A stretch of 64,000 bases of DNA from Cloeon dipterum. Taxonomy: Eukaryota; Arthropoda; Insecta; Ephemeroptera; Baetidae. A program made the translations under genes and the position numbers. The stretch spans positions 3,586,501-3,650,500 of the forward strand of contig NC_088787.1 of the NCBI RefSeq assembly GCF_949628265.1. The letters are read 5' to 3'. The notes under the pieces are model-generated. The model was not told the origin of the DNA. It searched no databases and saw only the letters and a program-made list of their open reading frames with translations. Positions 1 to 10,932 of this stretch are shown in pieces. Position 1 is the stretch's first letter. Each line of letters starts with the position of its first letter.

Positions 1-166
1 TGCGTGAAAGCGATGCCAGCGAGGCCGAGGATGTTCAATAAATCTCGTGCTCCAATCGAGAATGACACGACGTCGGCCTTGCTCTGAAGGAATATCGGTA
101 GGATAAAGTTGCACTGGAACCTTCCAGGTCACCACATTGTGAAGATATACTTCTTCTGTGCACTGC
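1..166 (-). other. Possible exon fragment cut by the window edge
   Basis: On the minus strand an acceptor-like ttttag is followed at 166 by a stretch that stays open to the window edge in one frame (reading CTEEVYLHNVV early, then WKVPVQLYPTDIPSEQG). A second frame is open over the distal half. The base composition is more GC-rich than the AT-rich sequence that follows, which suits an exon. I do not recognise the protein, and with only about 55 codons visible the choice of frame is a guess. Positions 174-460 are AT-rich and show nothing I can support. Confidence 0.2.
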
Positions 167-560
167 CTAAAATCTTACCATGAGCACCGTCGGAACTTGG
201 TTTTAAAGATGAATAAAAAAATATTTTTGGAAAAATGTACCTTGTTATTTCAATAAGTATTTTTGTTCAATCATTCCGTCAATTTCAAATGAATAAACTG
301 TTTTCACAACATAAAATAATTTATATAACAAAAATAGTAAGCAGAATTTAAAATCAATCGAATTTTTTCTGTAAAAGTCAATTTATTTTATTTATTTTGT
401 CCTCTAATTTTAAGAAAAGGGACATAGAAAGGTATTGGTTGCTAGAAAAACTTTTCTCGTGGCTTTCTTGGTCAGCGTGTGCGCCGTGCGGCAGCAAGAA
501 TTCAGGAAAATTGGTTCAAGCTCAGAAGCCGCCTCTGACACGTCGCAGGAGGCACTTGGT

Positions 561-570
561 GTGACGTCAC
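561..570. promoter_or_regulatory. CRE-like palindrome GTGACGTCAC
   Basis: First of three TGACGTCA palindromes in block A (561-570, 759-766, 1449-1456). Block B has the equivalent three at 22199-22206, 22398-22405 and 23085-23092. The motif is the consensus for CREB/ATF bZIP factors. Retention in both block copies supports function, but binding is inferred. Confidence 0.4.
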
Positions 571-758
571 TGGGGGCGGGGAGAAATTCGTCCAGTTAAA
601 CAGACACGCGACTTTGACCTTTGAATGGCATACCACTGGAGGGGGAACGAGTGAGGCAGAGGAGGCGGAGCTTGCAAAGTCAAAGCCAAGAGAAGGGGCC
701 TGACGTTAGTTCAGCAGTTGCCCCACTCACTAAGACGCGGCGCTGGTGGCTCTTGGCG

Positions 759-766
759 TGACGTCA
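759..766. promoter_or_regulatory. CRE-like palindrome TGACGTCA
   Basis: Second internal module of block A. It has the same context as the site at 561 ('ggcgctggtggctcttggcg' upstream). Confidence 0.35.
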
Positions 767-1448
767 GCGGGGGCGGAGGAAAATCAGCCAAATGAACAGG
801 CAGGCACGCGACAATGAATGGCATAGCCAAGTGAGCGGAGGGGAAATGAATGAAATTAATCAACTGCACAAGGAGGCGCTAGGAAAAGTGAAATAAAAGC
901 AAGGAGGCTGCTGTTTTGAGTTGATTCCTTATTTTCAGACATTCAGAGCGGACCAACCTGCATAAATTCTAAAAGATTAAAATAATACAATTGCATGTTT
1001 CGAATTTATCGAGCCAATTTCTGCTTATTTTTCAGTATTTCCAACATTTTCCCATGTTATTATTCGGTGCCAGGGTACACGAGTGGGAGGAGAGTTATGA
1101 CAGTCGAGGACAGAGTGCGAAAAAGACGAGACGAAGACGGACCAGCGGTGCTAGCAGTCGAGCCCACTCTCTCCCCTCTCGCAATCGGCACAATAAACTT
1201 GTTTCCCTGTTCGCATCGTCTGGCCCTAATGAGGCATTCCCGAGACATACAGCAGCACCTATTAATTCCCAAGTCCCTAAAGCCACGACGAATAATAATA
1301 ATAAGTAATCAAACTGGGAGACGCGCCCCTCCCCTTTTCTCTGGGGCCCCGGCGGCAGAGGCTCCCGCGCTAGCTGTGCTGCCGCATTCCCCTGGCACTG
1401 ATTCAGTCGTTTCCTCACAATCAGACAGGGCGCTGGTAGCGCTTGGTG

Positions 1449-1456
1449 TGACGTCA
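1449..1456. promoter_or_regulatory. CRE-like palindrome TGACGTCA
   Basis: Third module of block A, followed by 'cagacggagggggaagtcaa'. The counterpart in block B is at 23085. Confidence 0.35.
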
Positions 1457-1922
1457 CAGACGGAGGGGGAAGTCAAGCAGACACGCGACTTTGAATGGCA
1501 TAGCTCAGTGTACGGAGGGGAAATGAATGAAAATGAATCAAGTGCATAAAGTGGCGATAAAAAAATGAAATTAAAGCGAGGAAACTGCCGCTAGGGGCGA
1601 TTCAAGAGAATACAATCTAAAATATGGAAATATCTATGCATGTTTCGCATTTTCGAGCCCTCTTTTCTAATTCATTTTTCGTTATTTCCACTTTTTTAGC
1701 ATATTATTCGGCACTCCCCGCTAGAGTATCAATCGAATTTGTAGGCAAAAAACGATCAGCGTTATAACATTTTATTTAAAAAAAAATAATAATTTAATCA
1801 GTCAGCCCAGGAAAAATGCAAGCGATGTATTTATATTGCTAGAATTCCTAAAAAAACACTACTGATAACCGTTGAAATATTTCCTTGTGCCTGCTGCAAA
1901 TTTTTTCTTTGCCATTATCTGT

Positions 1923-1936
1923 GTTGCCGTGGCAAC
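1923..1936. promoter_or_regulatory. X-box-like palindrome (one mismatch)
   Basis: GTTGCCGTGGCAAC, a one-base variant of the perfect 14-bp palindrome found at the same place in the other five modules (10919, 20946, 32796, 45189, 55550). The form matches the X-box bound by RFX factors. It is followed by a conserved 'gtcatgcgacgg' and a GATA-type 'cttatctt'. Confidence 0.45.
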
Positions 1937-3241
1937 GCAGTGTCACAAGCCAGAAGAAGTCGTTGTCATGCGACGGATATTATCTTATCTTTGTATCACC
2001 GACGGGGCAGCAGCTTTTAAATCTTTTCTGTCTCGAAATTATTAACGCCAACAATACCAAAAGCATCCAGCTTGGAATTTTAATAAAAATTAAAACAGAA
2101 AAGGAGTGAGAAAAAGACCAACACGATCATTGTGCAACCATTTTTATTTCCTTAAACGCATTTGATTTTGGTTAATTTTTAAAAATGATAACATTCCAAT
2201 TTATTTAATACGATAAACATAATTAGATTAGTATTGAATCTCCATCTCGAAAAGCATGGAAAATCATATTGTACATAACACGAATTAAATCCCACTTGTC
2301 CAAGTATTCCCATATATTGCATTCCAGCTTTCTAACCAAAAATTGTCTCTTGCTGCACTGCTCTGAAGGGGAGTCAAGATCAGATAAGGATGAAAAACAA
2401 GATTAAAGCGTCGGTAACCTCATTTGTGTAAGAAGAAACCTGTGTATAGAAAACGACTTCTCAGATGAAGCAAAACCGAAGGTGTCCGATAAAAAATAAA
2501 TTATTTAATGAAGAGCTCTCACTATAGTCTAATTAAATGGAAAACATCACATGACAGCTAAAGAGGCCCAAAAACATTAATCTGAATTCAATAAAGGAAC
2601 AAACAACTATTTTTTGTAATTAAGTGGCTGTCCCTTGCGCGTAATAGAAGAAACTTATCACAGTTATATCTCCTGTGCATGCAAGCAACAAAGGACAGGT
2701 TCAGCTGCTCTAAATCGTATAATCTCTCTGATTAAGAGGAGCTGATTCCTTTTTAGTTCTATGAAGCGTCTCTTTGATGGGAGTTTTTTGTGACAGAGCC
2801 ATCAATCAAACCATCAAACAAAACAGCCATCCAATTCAGATAAGCAACTGATAAGACGGAAATCACGCGTGACAGCAAGGATTGTCAATCATCATGCGGT
2901 GATGGCATCGTCCAAAGTCAAATTTCAGCAAAGAAGCGATGATCAGATAAGGGATGAGTTTGAAGTTGGCGTAAAATAAGAAAGATTAGAAACTGCAATG
3001 TTGATTTAATTTTAATATTGAACAAAAAAAGCAATTATCCTTCCCCACAATTTTTACTGACGTGTGATATGCCCACGAAAATGATAATTTAAAGATTGAA
3101 ACTCTAATTTCTCACGGAGGCGCAGTCAAGATAAGTACAAGATTAGAGAATGAATACGCGTCCTAATTCGTAGATAAAGAACACTGTCGTATAAAATACA
3201 CACATAATCTGCTTCTCTCAGCAGAGAAAACCGCGTAATAA
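1937..3241. promoter_or_regulatory. Convergent 3' module rich in GATA sites (unit 0)
   Basis: This conserved non-coding stretch ends at the 3' end of R1. It recurs at 10933-12276, 20960-21955, 32810-34162, 45203-46589 and 55564-56933. It holds at least six (A/T)GATAAG sites in either orientation (2382, 2654, 2838, 2849, 2945, 3129) in about 750 bp. Elsewhere it is AT-rich with no conserved reading frame. It lies between the 3' ends of two converging genes, so it is not an obvious promoter. An enhancer or an unrecognised non-coding transcript are the main alternatives. Confidence 0.4.
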
Positions 3242-6200
3242 TCATTTTTTAAACGCTCCTTGCTGCGCAGCATGAAGGACGAAATCTTTCGCGACATCGC
3301 TGTTCAAGAGCTTGAAGCCATCACTGTTCAAAACAGCATTCATGTGCCCCATGCAGAACTTCAGAACGAACTCCTTGAGTTCCTAAACATAAATAAGTGT
3401 CTCAACCAGACATTTTCTTTTAAAAAGTTAAATTTAGGCACCTCGGCAGCAAGTAGAACTGCTTTATCGTAAATCGATGCAGCGTTTTCCACGGTCACGC
3501 CTCTTTTGATAATTTTCAGGCACTCCTTTTGCAGATCAGTCATTTGATAGAAATTGGCCAACGCGAATAGCTCTTTAATTTAATTTAATATTTTCAAAAA
3601 CACCACAACAATTTAAGTTATTTACCTAGAGCCAAATCTGGCTGCAAATCAACCTCGTTGGTGTAGAAGTATTTCAAAAAGGCGAAAAATGCATCGTAGC
3701 TGTGATAGTCGATGATTTGCTCTCTTATTTAAGCATAAGTTTTTGTTAATTCACAAGTTAAAATTTTACCTTTCGTTGCTCTCTTTCCAATTGCCCAGGA
3801 ACATGGTCCTGAAGACGGCGCATCGCAATATCAGAATTGTTTTGTGCGCGTGGATTTTCTTTCCCTCGACAACAAAAACAACGTCAGCAGATTCCTATAC
3901 ATCTCATGATTAATCGCAGCGTTATACATTTTTGAAATAAATATATAAAATTCCTTACGACGTCACCAAAAGATTTCTTGAGCCATTCCCATTCCGGACT
4001 TTCGTTTGCAGTGTTCTTTTCTTCTGACTGCTCATCGTCACGTTTTAGACGCAATGGTCGGAATGTAACGGCGTCATTTGGAATTTTCGCAAAAACCTCA
4101 TCCAGTGAAGTCAATGAGGTTTTTGTCGGAATGATGTTTATTTCGCCTTAAATTTGAATTCGTGGTGGAGAGTATTTAATTATGTTTATTATTGACACAA
4201 ACTCATACCATTGAATTCACCCCAAGCGAATACTTCATCTGCTTCTGTGACTGCTGCACTAACAGAGTAATAGTATTTGGCAGCTAAGTCTCTTATCCTG
4301 TCCAAAAACCAAAATAAATATTGATTTACACCCAATTTTTGTCACATAAATATTTCATTCAATATAGCTATTGATGCTTATCCTTTTTTATATACCTGCA
4401 AACAATTCCAGATATCAAAGTTGGTTCGTGCGAATTTTTAACAGTTCCATTTCCAAGCTGGCCATATTTGTTCCATCCCCAAGAATAGACTTTTCCATCG
4501 TTGGATAAGGCCAAGGCATGATTTGTGCCACAAACAATTTTTGTAATTGTGATGCCTTCCAATCCGGGCACTTTGCGAGGAATGTTTTGCTCCTCCACGT
4601 CTCCATTATGGCCCAGAATGCCATCTTCATTTTCCCCCCAAGCAAGTACCTTTAAAATGAATGATACAATAAAATTATACATTAGGAATTTCACAATATT
4701 TTCATTTTGTCTATAATTAACATCCACTTTAAAAAAATAATGCTAGTGAAAAATATATAAAATTTTCACCTCTCCTGAGTCTAGAAGTGCTACAGATGAG
4801 TAAATTAGACATGCGATGGTTGTCACAACTCTCCCAGCCGCAGGAAAGTCCAATTTCATTGGAAGAATTTGGTCATCGCTGTGTCCCAGTCCCAACTGCC
4901 CGAAATAGTTACGGCCAAAGGAGAAGACCTTTTTAGAGTGTGTTATTTGGAAATTGTAAATTAATTCGAATGACATTTATTTTATTGAAATTGAAACCTC
5001 TCTATCTGATGTTAAAACCAGAGTATGGTAATCGCTGCAGGCGACTTGCACAACTCTTTTTGTTGCCAAAATTCCTTCTATTTTGGTCGGGAACAGGGTG
5101 TCTTGTTTCGTACCCAGTCCAAGCTGACCATTACCATTTCTTCCCCAGGCGTAAACTGAGCCGGTAGCAGAAATCGCAAAAAACGTATAATTTGAGAATT
5201 CCAATTCTGAGAAAAAAACATAATGCATATATTTTGGAGTCACGTCAAGAATTATCCTTAATAAACTTCACCTTGAATGTTTTGTCCGCACAATTGTTCA
5301 ATTTTCGTGTGCTCTGTGCGTGGTTCCGTGTCGCCAGTACCAAGAAATCCTGTTCCGTTTTCCCCAAAGCCGAAAACTTGGTCATCTTTCGTCACGTAAA
5401 TTGCGCCATCGCCTTTGAATGTTAAATGGCGCACATGAGAGGATAATTGTTGAAACTAGAGCGTCCATCGAGACCAATAATTTGTCCCTAGTTTACCTTT
5501 TCCCGAAAACGATTTCCCGGATTCAGCCCAGTCCCGGGAAAATGCTCAAATTTTTTTTTTGGAAAATCCGAAACTTGAAAACAACTTCCCGGGAAATCCC
5601 TCCTCGATCGTAATTCCGTAAGCAAATATATGTCTCCTGACTTTTGGAAAATTTGGAGGAAAAGGTGTCAAATTTAAAAAAAATAATAATCTTTTTCTTG
5701 TTTCCCTTCCCTGGTGCATGTCTTCAAATTTTATTTTTGGAGCAGATTCATGCGATTTTGGACATTTGTAAGTCGATTACACACGAGAAGGGATTTTTGG
5801 AGTTGAAATATTTTTACCTGACGCTTCTATTTGCTTAATACAAAACTATATAGATCTTAATTGTTAGTCTAGATGGTTAAATTCCAGGATTGAAGCTGGG
5901 AATGGGAGCGTTCCGTCTAAAAAAATGGATTTCTATGTGAATGAAAGGTAGACTCAAACACTTGACTGCGTCCCCCATTCCCGAGCTTCAAACTTGGAAT
6001 TTCTCCATTTATTAACAAGTACTCTGAGCATATTTAAGTGCCACCTAAAAATTTCAACGCCAACAAATCCCGTCCAATCGAATTCGCGTGGAACTGGTTG
6101 TCGGGATTCCCGGCCAAATATTCTCAAGGTAATCGAAAATTTCCCATCCCGATGGACGTTTTAGTTGAAAAAAGAGTTTTTTTCGTCAAAGCGCTAACTT

Positions 6201-6440
6201 TTGAAATGCCTGTAATTTAGCAGCGGACAATGGAAGCTAAATAATAAAGACGAGCACCAGCAGAAGCTATTCAACATAAAAAATTTCAATTTTTCCAACT
6301 ATATATTTTTATATGTATATTAGAACTTCGTGGAAAAATAAAATTAAAAGCTTACTATTTACGACCGCAAGCCTGATATTCCGCTTCAGTTTTTCGCTCA
6401 TCATCCAAAATATTTGCCACTTATCCAAGAGGTCCGACAT
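3242..6440 (-). CDS. RCC1-repeat/BTB protein R1 (RCBTB-like)
   Basis: Eleven coding exons on the minus strand: 6440-6363, 5455-5272, 5206-4998, 4928-4770, 4649-4396, 4297-4209, 4146-3959, 3894-3770, 3723-3626, 3572-3442, 3382-3242. Splice sites are GT-AG and the phases agree throughout, giving 551 residues, close to vertebrate RCBTB1 (about 530). The start MSDLLDKWQIF resembles the N-terminus of that family. Residues about 36-325 are RCC1 repeats forming a beta-propeller (e.g. VYAWGRNGNGQLGLGT, VYSWGWNKYGQLGNGT). Residues 388-461 are the BTB domain (SADVVFVVEGKKIHAHK). From 462 on is the BACK-like tail (CLKIIKRGVTVENA), ending HAAQQGAFKK. BTB proteins of this kind commonly act as cullin-3 adaptors; that role here is inferred. 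The gene is divergent from Y1. The weakest point is the exon 1-exon 2 junction: the frame before exon 2 is closed by the TAG of the acceptor itself. No lesion is visible. Confidence 0.8.
5890..5991. other. Intronic inverted repeat, R1 copy
   Basis: In intron 1 of R1, 'ttgaagctgggaatggga' (5890-5907) pairs with 'tcccattcccgagcttcaa' (5973-5991) with one bulge, around a loop of about 65 nt. The same hairpin lies at the same place in R2 (14919-15022), R3 (40138-40241) and R5 (59578-59680). In R4 the left arm is degraded. It may be a structured RNA or an old inverted insertion. Confidence 0.45.
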
Positions 6441-7560
6441 CGCGGCGGCAGCAGCAGACTCCGCACCTATTCGAGTTCTCCTCACAATCAGCACTGCTTG
6501 CAAGAGAAGCAGACAAGAAATGAAGCATTTTTTATCTCTCTTGGCGCCAGTGTAGACTTATCAACGAGTCGGTTGGCGACTGTCTGACTTTTATTGCCGC
6601 TATCGAATTTTAATCTCATATAATCAGAATACACGGCGCCACAAAGGAGCTTGTGATTCATTATTAATATCGCAAAACATTGTTTTTAATGAAAATCGAA
6701 TGTTTTCTCAAGTTGCTTTGAAGCAAATGTTGCAAACAAATATATCGAGCAAAGTGGAAGGAGAGCACTCGGCGCGGCGATGATGTTAAATGTCAACTTG
6801 AAAAGTCCAACTCGCGTGCAAGGAGAATAGATTGACAAAACGAGTTGTTCAACTAATGCCCGCGAGTAAGTTCAACTTCTCATTAATTATTTATTAATTA
6901 TTATTCTCCCTTGCACTCGCCCATGAGGTACTGGCGTAGACTCGACGGCACGTGACTACCCTGACGGCCCTTTTGGTGACAGGTGTCCTGCCTCAGGGCA
7001 ACGCGCAGCGGCCGGATGGAGTTTAAGCTGACGAAAGGTGCGAGCTCCCATCTGAACTCAATAAAGGCACTAATTCTGGGCTAATAAGATGCCCATCCTG
7101 CACCGACAACCGTTGAAGCACGGGTTTATTCCATTAATTTATTGTTATTTTAATTATAATCAAACCATAAACAACCGTGTTACGAATCACATTCGAATCT
7201 GCGCAGTTTTTCCACAACGCTTGCTCTTTCTCACAGGGAATGTCTTTCATTCATTCATTCAGTGGTGGCGCTGTCAGCCCTTTGGTTTCCCTCTCCTTCC
7301 CTTCAATCCCGCTGACGTCACTCGAGTCGCGTGCCACTTACGTTTCGGGTTGCATAAGCTGCTCAATCTGCAGGCGTCAGAAAAAGCACTGTTTGGTTTA
7401 GAAAACTCTTTTCCCTAAATTTGTTTAGTATTCCTATTATTTTAACATTTATTGCAAAATTATATAGGTAACAAAATCTGTCAGTCTGCTCTTTTTAGCA
7501 TTTTATTTAGAGAGAATCTTTCAACCACAGTCAGCTCGGCTGCTTGAATAATTAAGGCTT
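6441..7560. promoter_or_regulatory. Divergent intergenic region R1/Y1
   Basis: This region separates the start of R1 from the promoter of Y1. Near R1 it holds a palindromic TTGGCGCCA (6541-6549) and a cttatca GATA site, both kept in the other units. At 6905-7400 is a block conserved in every unit: 'gcactcgccca', 'cagggcgacgctcagcggcc'-like sequence, a short ATTC microsatellite and a CRE-like TGACGTCA at 7313-7320. No reading frame is conserved. Compared with unit 2, about 1.07 kb with a ZAD fragment is absent after 7407. Confidence 0.45.
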
Positions 7561-7783
7561 CAATTTTTCCTTGAAGCATAAGACGGTGAGCCGTCGAAAG
7601 ATAATATAAGGCGGAGTGTTTTTGTGGGCTCAAGTATCACCCAAAGTGGACTTTGGACTATTGCTGCGGGAGCAAAGAGCGCATTAAACATTTCCGGGTA
7701 AAGGCTGCTTATTTAAGAGGGGAGTTCGTTGCTTCTAAGACATTCGACTCTCTGCGATCTGGCTGTGCAGTTCCGGCGAGCAG
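7560..7783 (+). promoter_or_regulatory. Y1 promoter and 5'UTR exon
   Basis: Conserved with the promoters of Y2, Y5 and Y6 and partly Y7. The 13-mer TGGACTTTGGACT (7647-7659) reads on the minus strand as AGTCCA-A-AGTCCA, a perfect direct repeat with 1-nt spacing of the HNF4/nuclear-receptor type. It is followed by 'tttccgggta' and a TATA-like TTATTTAAG at 7709-7717. The 5'UTR exon ends at 7783 (gagcag|gtttgt), and its intron runs 7784-7956. Confidence 0.6.
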
Positions 7784-7976
7784 GTTTGTTTTCTTGGAAG
7801 CTAGTTTTTGCCACTTTTTTATTTAAAATTTTATTCATCTAATACTATAGAAATGATTTAACTCGTCTTGGAGAAAACTTAAGTTCGATTTCAAATTTTT
7901 TTGTTTTATTTTCTGTCTCCAGCTTTCTCTCTAATCAAACCGTTCCTTTGTTTTAGATAAAAAAAAAGTTCGAGTC

Positions 7977-9430
7977 ATGAATCCTTTACTTTTCGTCATC
8001 GTTTTGCTCAACCTTTCCTTGGCCACCGCCGCCAACTTCACGCAAGTCTTCGAGTGGCCCCAAGGAATGGACTACGAGTGGCCTTCCGAGGCGAAAAGGA
8101 TACAGGCCTTGGAAGCTGGAGCTTTCAAGCCTGAGAATATTGTACCTCTTTTCATGGCTGTGTTCGGATCAAGGATCTTCCTGAGCCTTGATAAAGTAGA
8201 TGGCATTCCGGTGACTTTGGTGTCTCTGCCGACGAGCAGCGCGTCCTCTGCGTCCCCGAAGCTCACTCCATTCCTTTCGTGGGACATGCATGTAAGTGTA
8301 TAGGAAAGAATTACAATCAAATTATATATGCGTTTAGTCACTTTTTAGTCGAATGTTGTCGGAAATGTTTATATATTTTCACAATATGGAAAGAAACTGT
8401 AAAAAAACGCAACGAATATATACTTTTTTGTAGGAATATGGAAAGTGCAAAAATATTGAACAACCAACAGGGCTGGAAGTGGACAACGTTGGCAGGCTGT
8501 GGGTTCTGGACAGCGGTAGCGAAAATTGCAATAGCAAACTATGGATTTTCGACTTGTCCAACCACGATCAAACCATATTAATTCATCATTTTCCTAATGC
8601 CTATTACTTGCACGACTTGGTGCTGGATGAAACGCCCAACGGATATTTCGCTTATTCCACGAAGTGGAGTGAAAATGACATTGTCGTTTTTAGTTTGGAA
8701 AGAGAAGAATCTTGGATTGTCAAAACTCCAGGAATGAGGGTTTTGTCCACTGCCCTGACCCCCAAGGAGGAACCGAGACAACTCTATCTTGGCAAATACA
8801 ACTCCACCGAACTGTATTCAACTTCCGTTGCCGAACTTCGCAACGGAAATAAAACTGCAAATCCGAAACCAATCGGAAAATGGATTGGATATAATTCGTA
8901 TAGAATGCTGATGGACAACCACGGAACCATGTATGCAGCCTTTTGGGAGATCAATTACATAATCTCCGTGAACATATACCAGCCAGATCAGGCGCAGAAT
9001 TTTCATGAGGTAGGAAACCAAATTGAATCAGAAATTTGTAATTATATATTAGAGATGGATTTTTTAGTATTAACATTTTTAAACTTTCATATTTGAGAGT
9101 TGCGTGTACGATTTCATTTCTTATATTTTATCCTTCAGTCTTAGCTAAAGTTATTACAGTCCGGATCACTTTTTAGGATGAAAAGATGAGTACTGAATGG
9201 CCGTTTACTTTTTCCTTGGACTCGTCGGGAACCTTTTGGATGACTGAGTTTATTAAAACAAGGACTAGGCCTACGTACAGGCTACTAAAGGCCGCAGTCG
9301 GTGCAAAGTCATACATGAGCGAACCTCAGACAAAAGGTAATTTTATTCGAAAAATAGCTATTCACATCTAATTTTTTCAACCATCATGATTCATGTGAGA
9401 TAATGTATTACAGGCGGACGGAAGTGTTAA
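7977..9430 (+). CDS. Yellow/MRJP-family secreted protein Y1
   Basis: Coding exons 7977-8291, 8434-9009, 9177-9336, 9414-9430; 355 residues. The ATG lies 20 nt after the acceptor of a 5'UTR intron and opens a signal peptide (FVIVLLNLSLATAA). The Yellow domain follows: VFEWPQGMDYEWPSE near the N-terminus, PKLTPFLSW at the end of exon 1, DNVGRLWVLDSG at 122-133 with cysteines 110 and 137, HDLVLDETPNG, YRMLMDNHGTMYAAFW and FSLDSSGTFWMTEF. Several N-X-S/T sites fit secretion. Yellow proteins include cuticle-pigment enzymes and nutritive proteins; which applies is unknown. The last exon adds only GGRKC and then stops: a deletion has removed the membrane anchor seen in Y3, and an out-of-frame relic of the tail remains at 9431-9486. 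A polyadenylation signal is at 9654-9659. This is the only one of the four near-identical copies with no visible lesion at its 5' end. Confidence 0.85.
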
Positions 9431-10918
9431 AGACGGAGAAAATCGAAAATGATTTGTATGGCGCCATCACAGCACCGCTTCATTGACCAACAGGCTTTGA
9501 TTAATACCCGATTTTTCATATCCTTATTCACTAACTATTCTTTTTTATGATTTCACGGTAAAAATATACTTTGAATTAGACCTGTAATTTAATTTTAGAA
9601 GTTCATCCAGATATCCGAATATAGGGGAAAGAGTTATATTGTTTTATATTTTGAATAAAATGAGTTTATGAGCCCTGATATATATTTTAGGTGAAGTAAA
9701 TTTCATTCAATTTTTCTTTCTATCATAGAAGTCACCGCTTCATTCATTTATTCTGTTATATACTTAATAATTAAATAATGACAAATCACCTCCAAAACAC
9801 TACTCCCGTGTTTCATTTTAATCTCTTATGCACAAAATATCATAATCTTTAATCTGTCGTTTTGGCAATGAATAAATTTACGCAGCACACGCGGTTGTCT
9901 TTATTTTAGATTTTTTTTAATTTCTAACTAAAAGCGCATGAACATTTATGTGTGTTTCATCTGCGTTGTTGAGAGACTACATATTTAACAAGAGCAAATA
10001 ACACGTTATTTTACTCTTCGGAGATGGATTTTATTGTTACTTTTTGTACGATCAAAGTCCAAAGAACATCAAGCTTGTGGTTTGCTTTGTTTGCTAGAAG
10101 TTGTCAGTTTTATTTGCCAGGTCAGGAGTGAAAGACCAAACATTTAGGAAGTGCATTTATCAAAGAATTATAGTTTCAGAATTTATAAATAATTTCGTAT
10201 GTTGGCAGAAAAGATCAAACTCTTGTATAATTAAAAAAGGGACCTGCTGCACTTCTGCGCAATTAAACCCTTTCGTCTCAAGTTGCTTTGGAGGAAATGG
10301 TTTAGAAAAAAGCCTAGCATTAGCATATAGTTGAAGAAGAGCACTCGGTAGACTCGGGCTTCGGAAGGTCCAATTTCTAACAAATCGCACTGGACGCGTG
10401 GCACACTGCCAAGCGATAGAGCCAAGTCGGCGGTTCCATGTGCAGAGCGTTGAGAAAAGTGAGATTTTATCGCAGTCTCGATGTTGTTTTTTCTAAGAAA
10501 CAAAGAAAAAAATCTAGGCTTACAATTACCAGCAAAAAATTGCTCTTTGTCTTTAGCCTTCAAATACAAATGAAGTAGAGGATAGATAAAAAATTGGGTC
10601 GCGATAAGACGTCACTGCACGCGCCACATAACTCCCGTCAGAGCATCTCGCCTTTTCGATCAACGCAAGCAGATAAGAATTCGAGATAAAAGCGATGCAG
10701 AATTTGTCCGTGCAAAAAGTGGCGAGTCGCTCAGCCTGTTGAGTTACATAAGCATTTCAAGGCTTTTCATTAACAAAATGTCCAAAATTTAAAATATACT
10801 TGGTAAAACATAAGAAAAATTCAAGCGATATATTACTAGAATGTAAAAACACTACCGACGATAAGTGTTGAAATATTTCCTCGTGCATGCTGTAAATTTT
10901 TGCTTCGACATTATCTCT
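9431..10918. other. Y1 3' flank, conserved non-coding
   Basis: This holds the Y1 3'UTR with the relic tail (9431-9486), the AATAAA, then AT-rich sequence repeated almost identically after Y2 (19434-20945) and less closely after Y5 and Y6. Short open frames here are not kept between copies. Confidence 0.5.
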
Positions 10919-10932
10919 GTTGCCATGGCAAC
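10919..10932. promoter_or_regulatory. Perfect X-box palindrome GTTGCCATGGCAAC
   Basis: A 14-bp perfect palindrome of RFX X-box form, in the same setting as the sites at 20946, 32796, 45189 and 55550. Confidence 0.5.

Larger units (their letters stand above)
470..1807. repeat. GC-rich CRE-bearing block, copy A
   Basis: This non-coding, GC-rich block recurs almost whole at 22140-23440, and its distal part again at 27060-27430. Inside it a module of roughly 190 bp is repeated. Each module holds 'gcggcgctggtgg', a TGACGTCA palindrome, 'cacgcgac' and 'gaatggcata', with start points near 535, 733 and 1420. In copy B the block leads into the upstream region of the yellow-like gene Y3. Here the match stops at about 1807, where sequence of the array's convergent 3' module begins. 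The open frames across 991-1549 are not kept in copy B because of indels, so I do not call them genes. A promoter or CpG-rich regulatory role is inference. Confidence 0.6.

Noticed and set aside
991..1549. Overlapping plus-strand open frames (105 and 184 codons) in the GC-rich block
   Set aside because: The duplicate at 22690-23133 has indels that shift these frames, and the residues show no family. GC-rich sequence yields long open frames by chance.
7244..7262. ATTC microsatellite in the R-Y intergenic block
   Set aside because: Short simple repeat of varying length among units; no array-like spacers, so not CRISPR or satellite.
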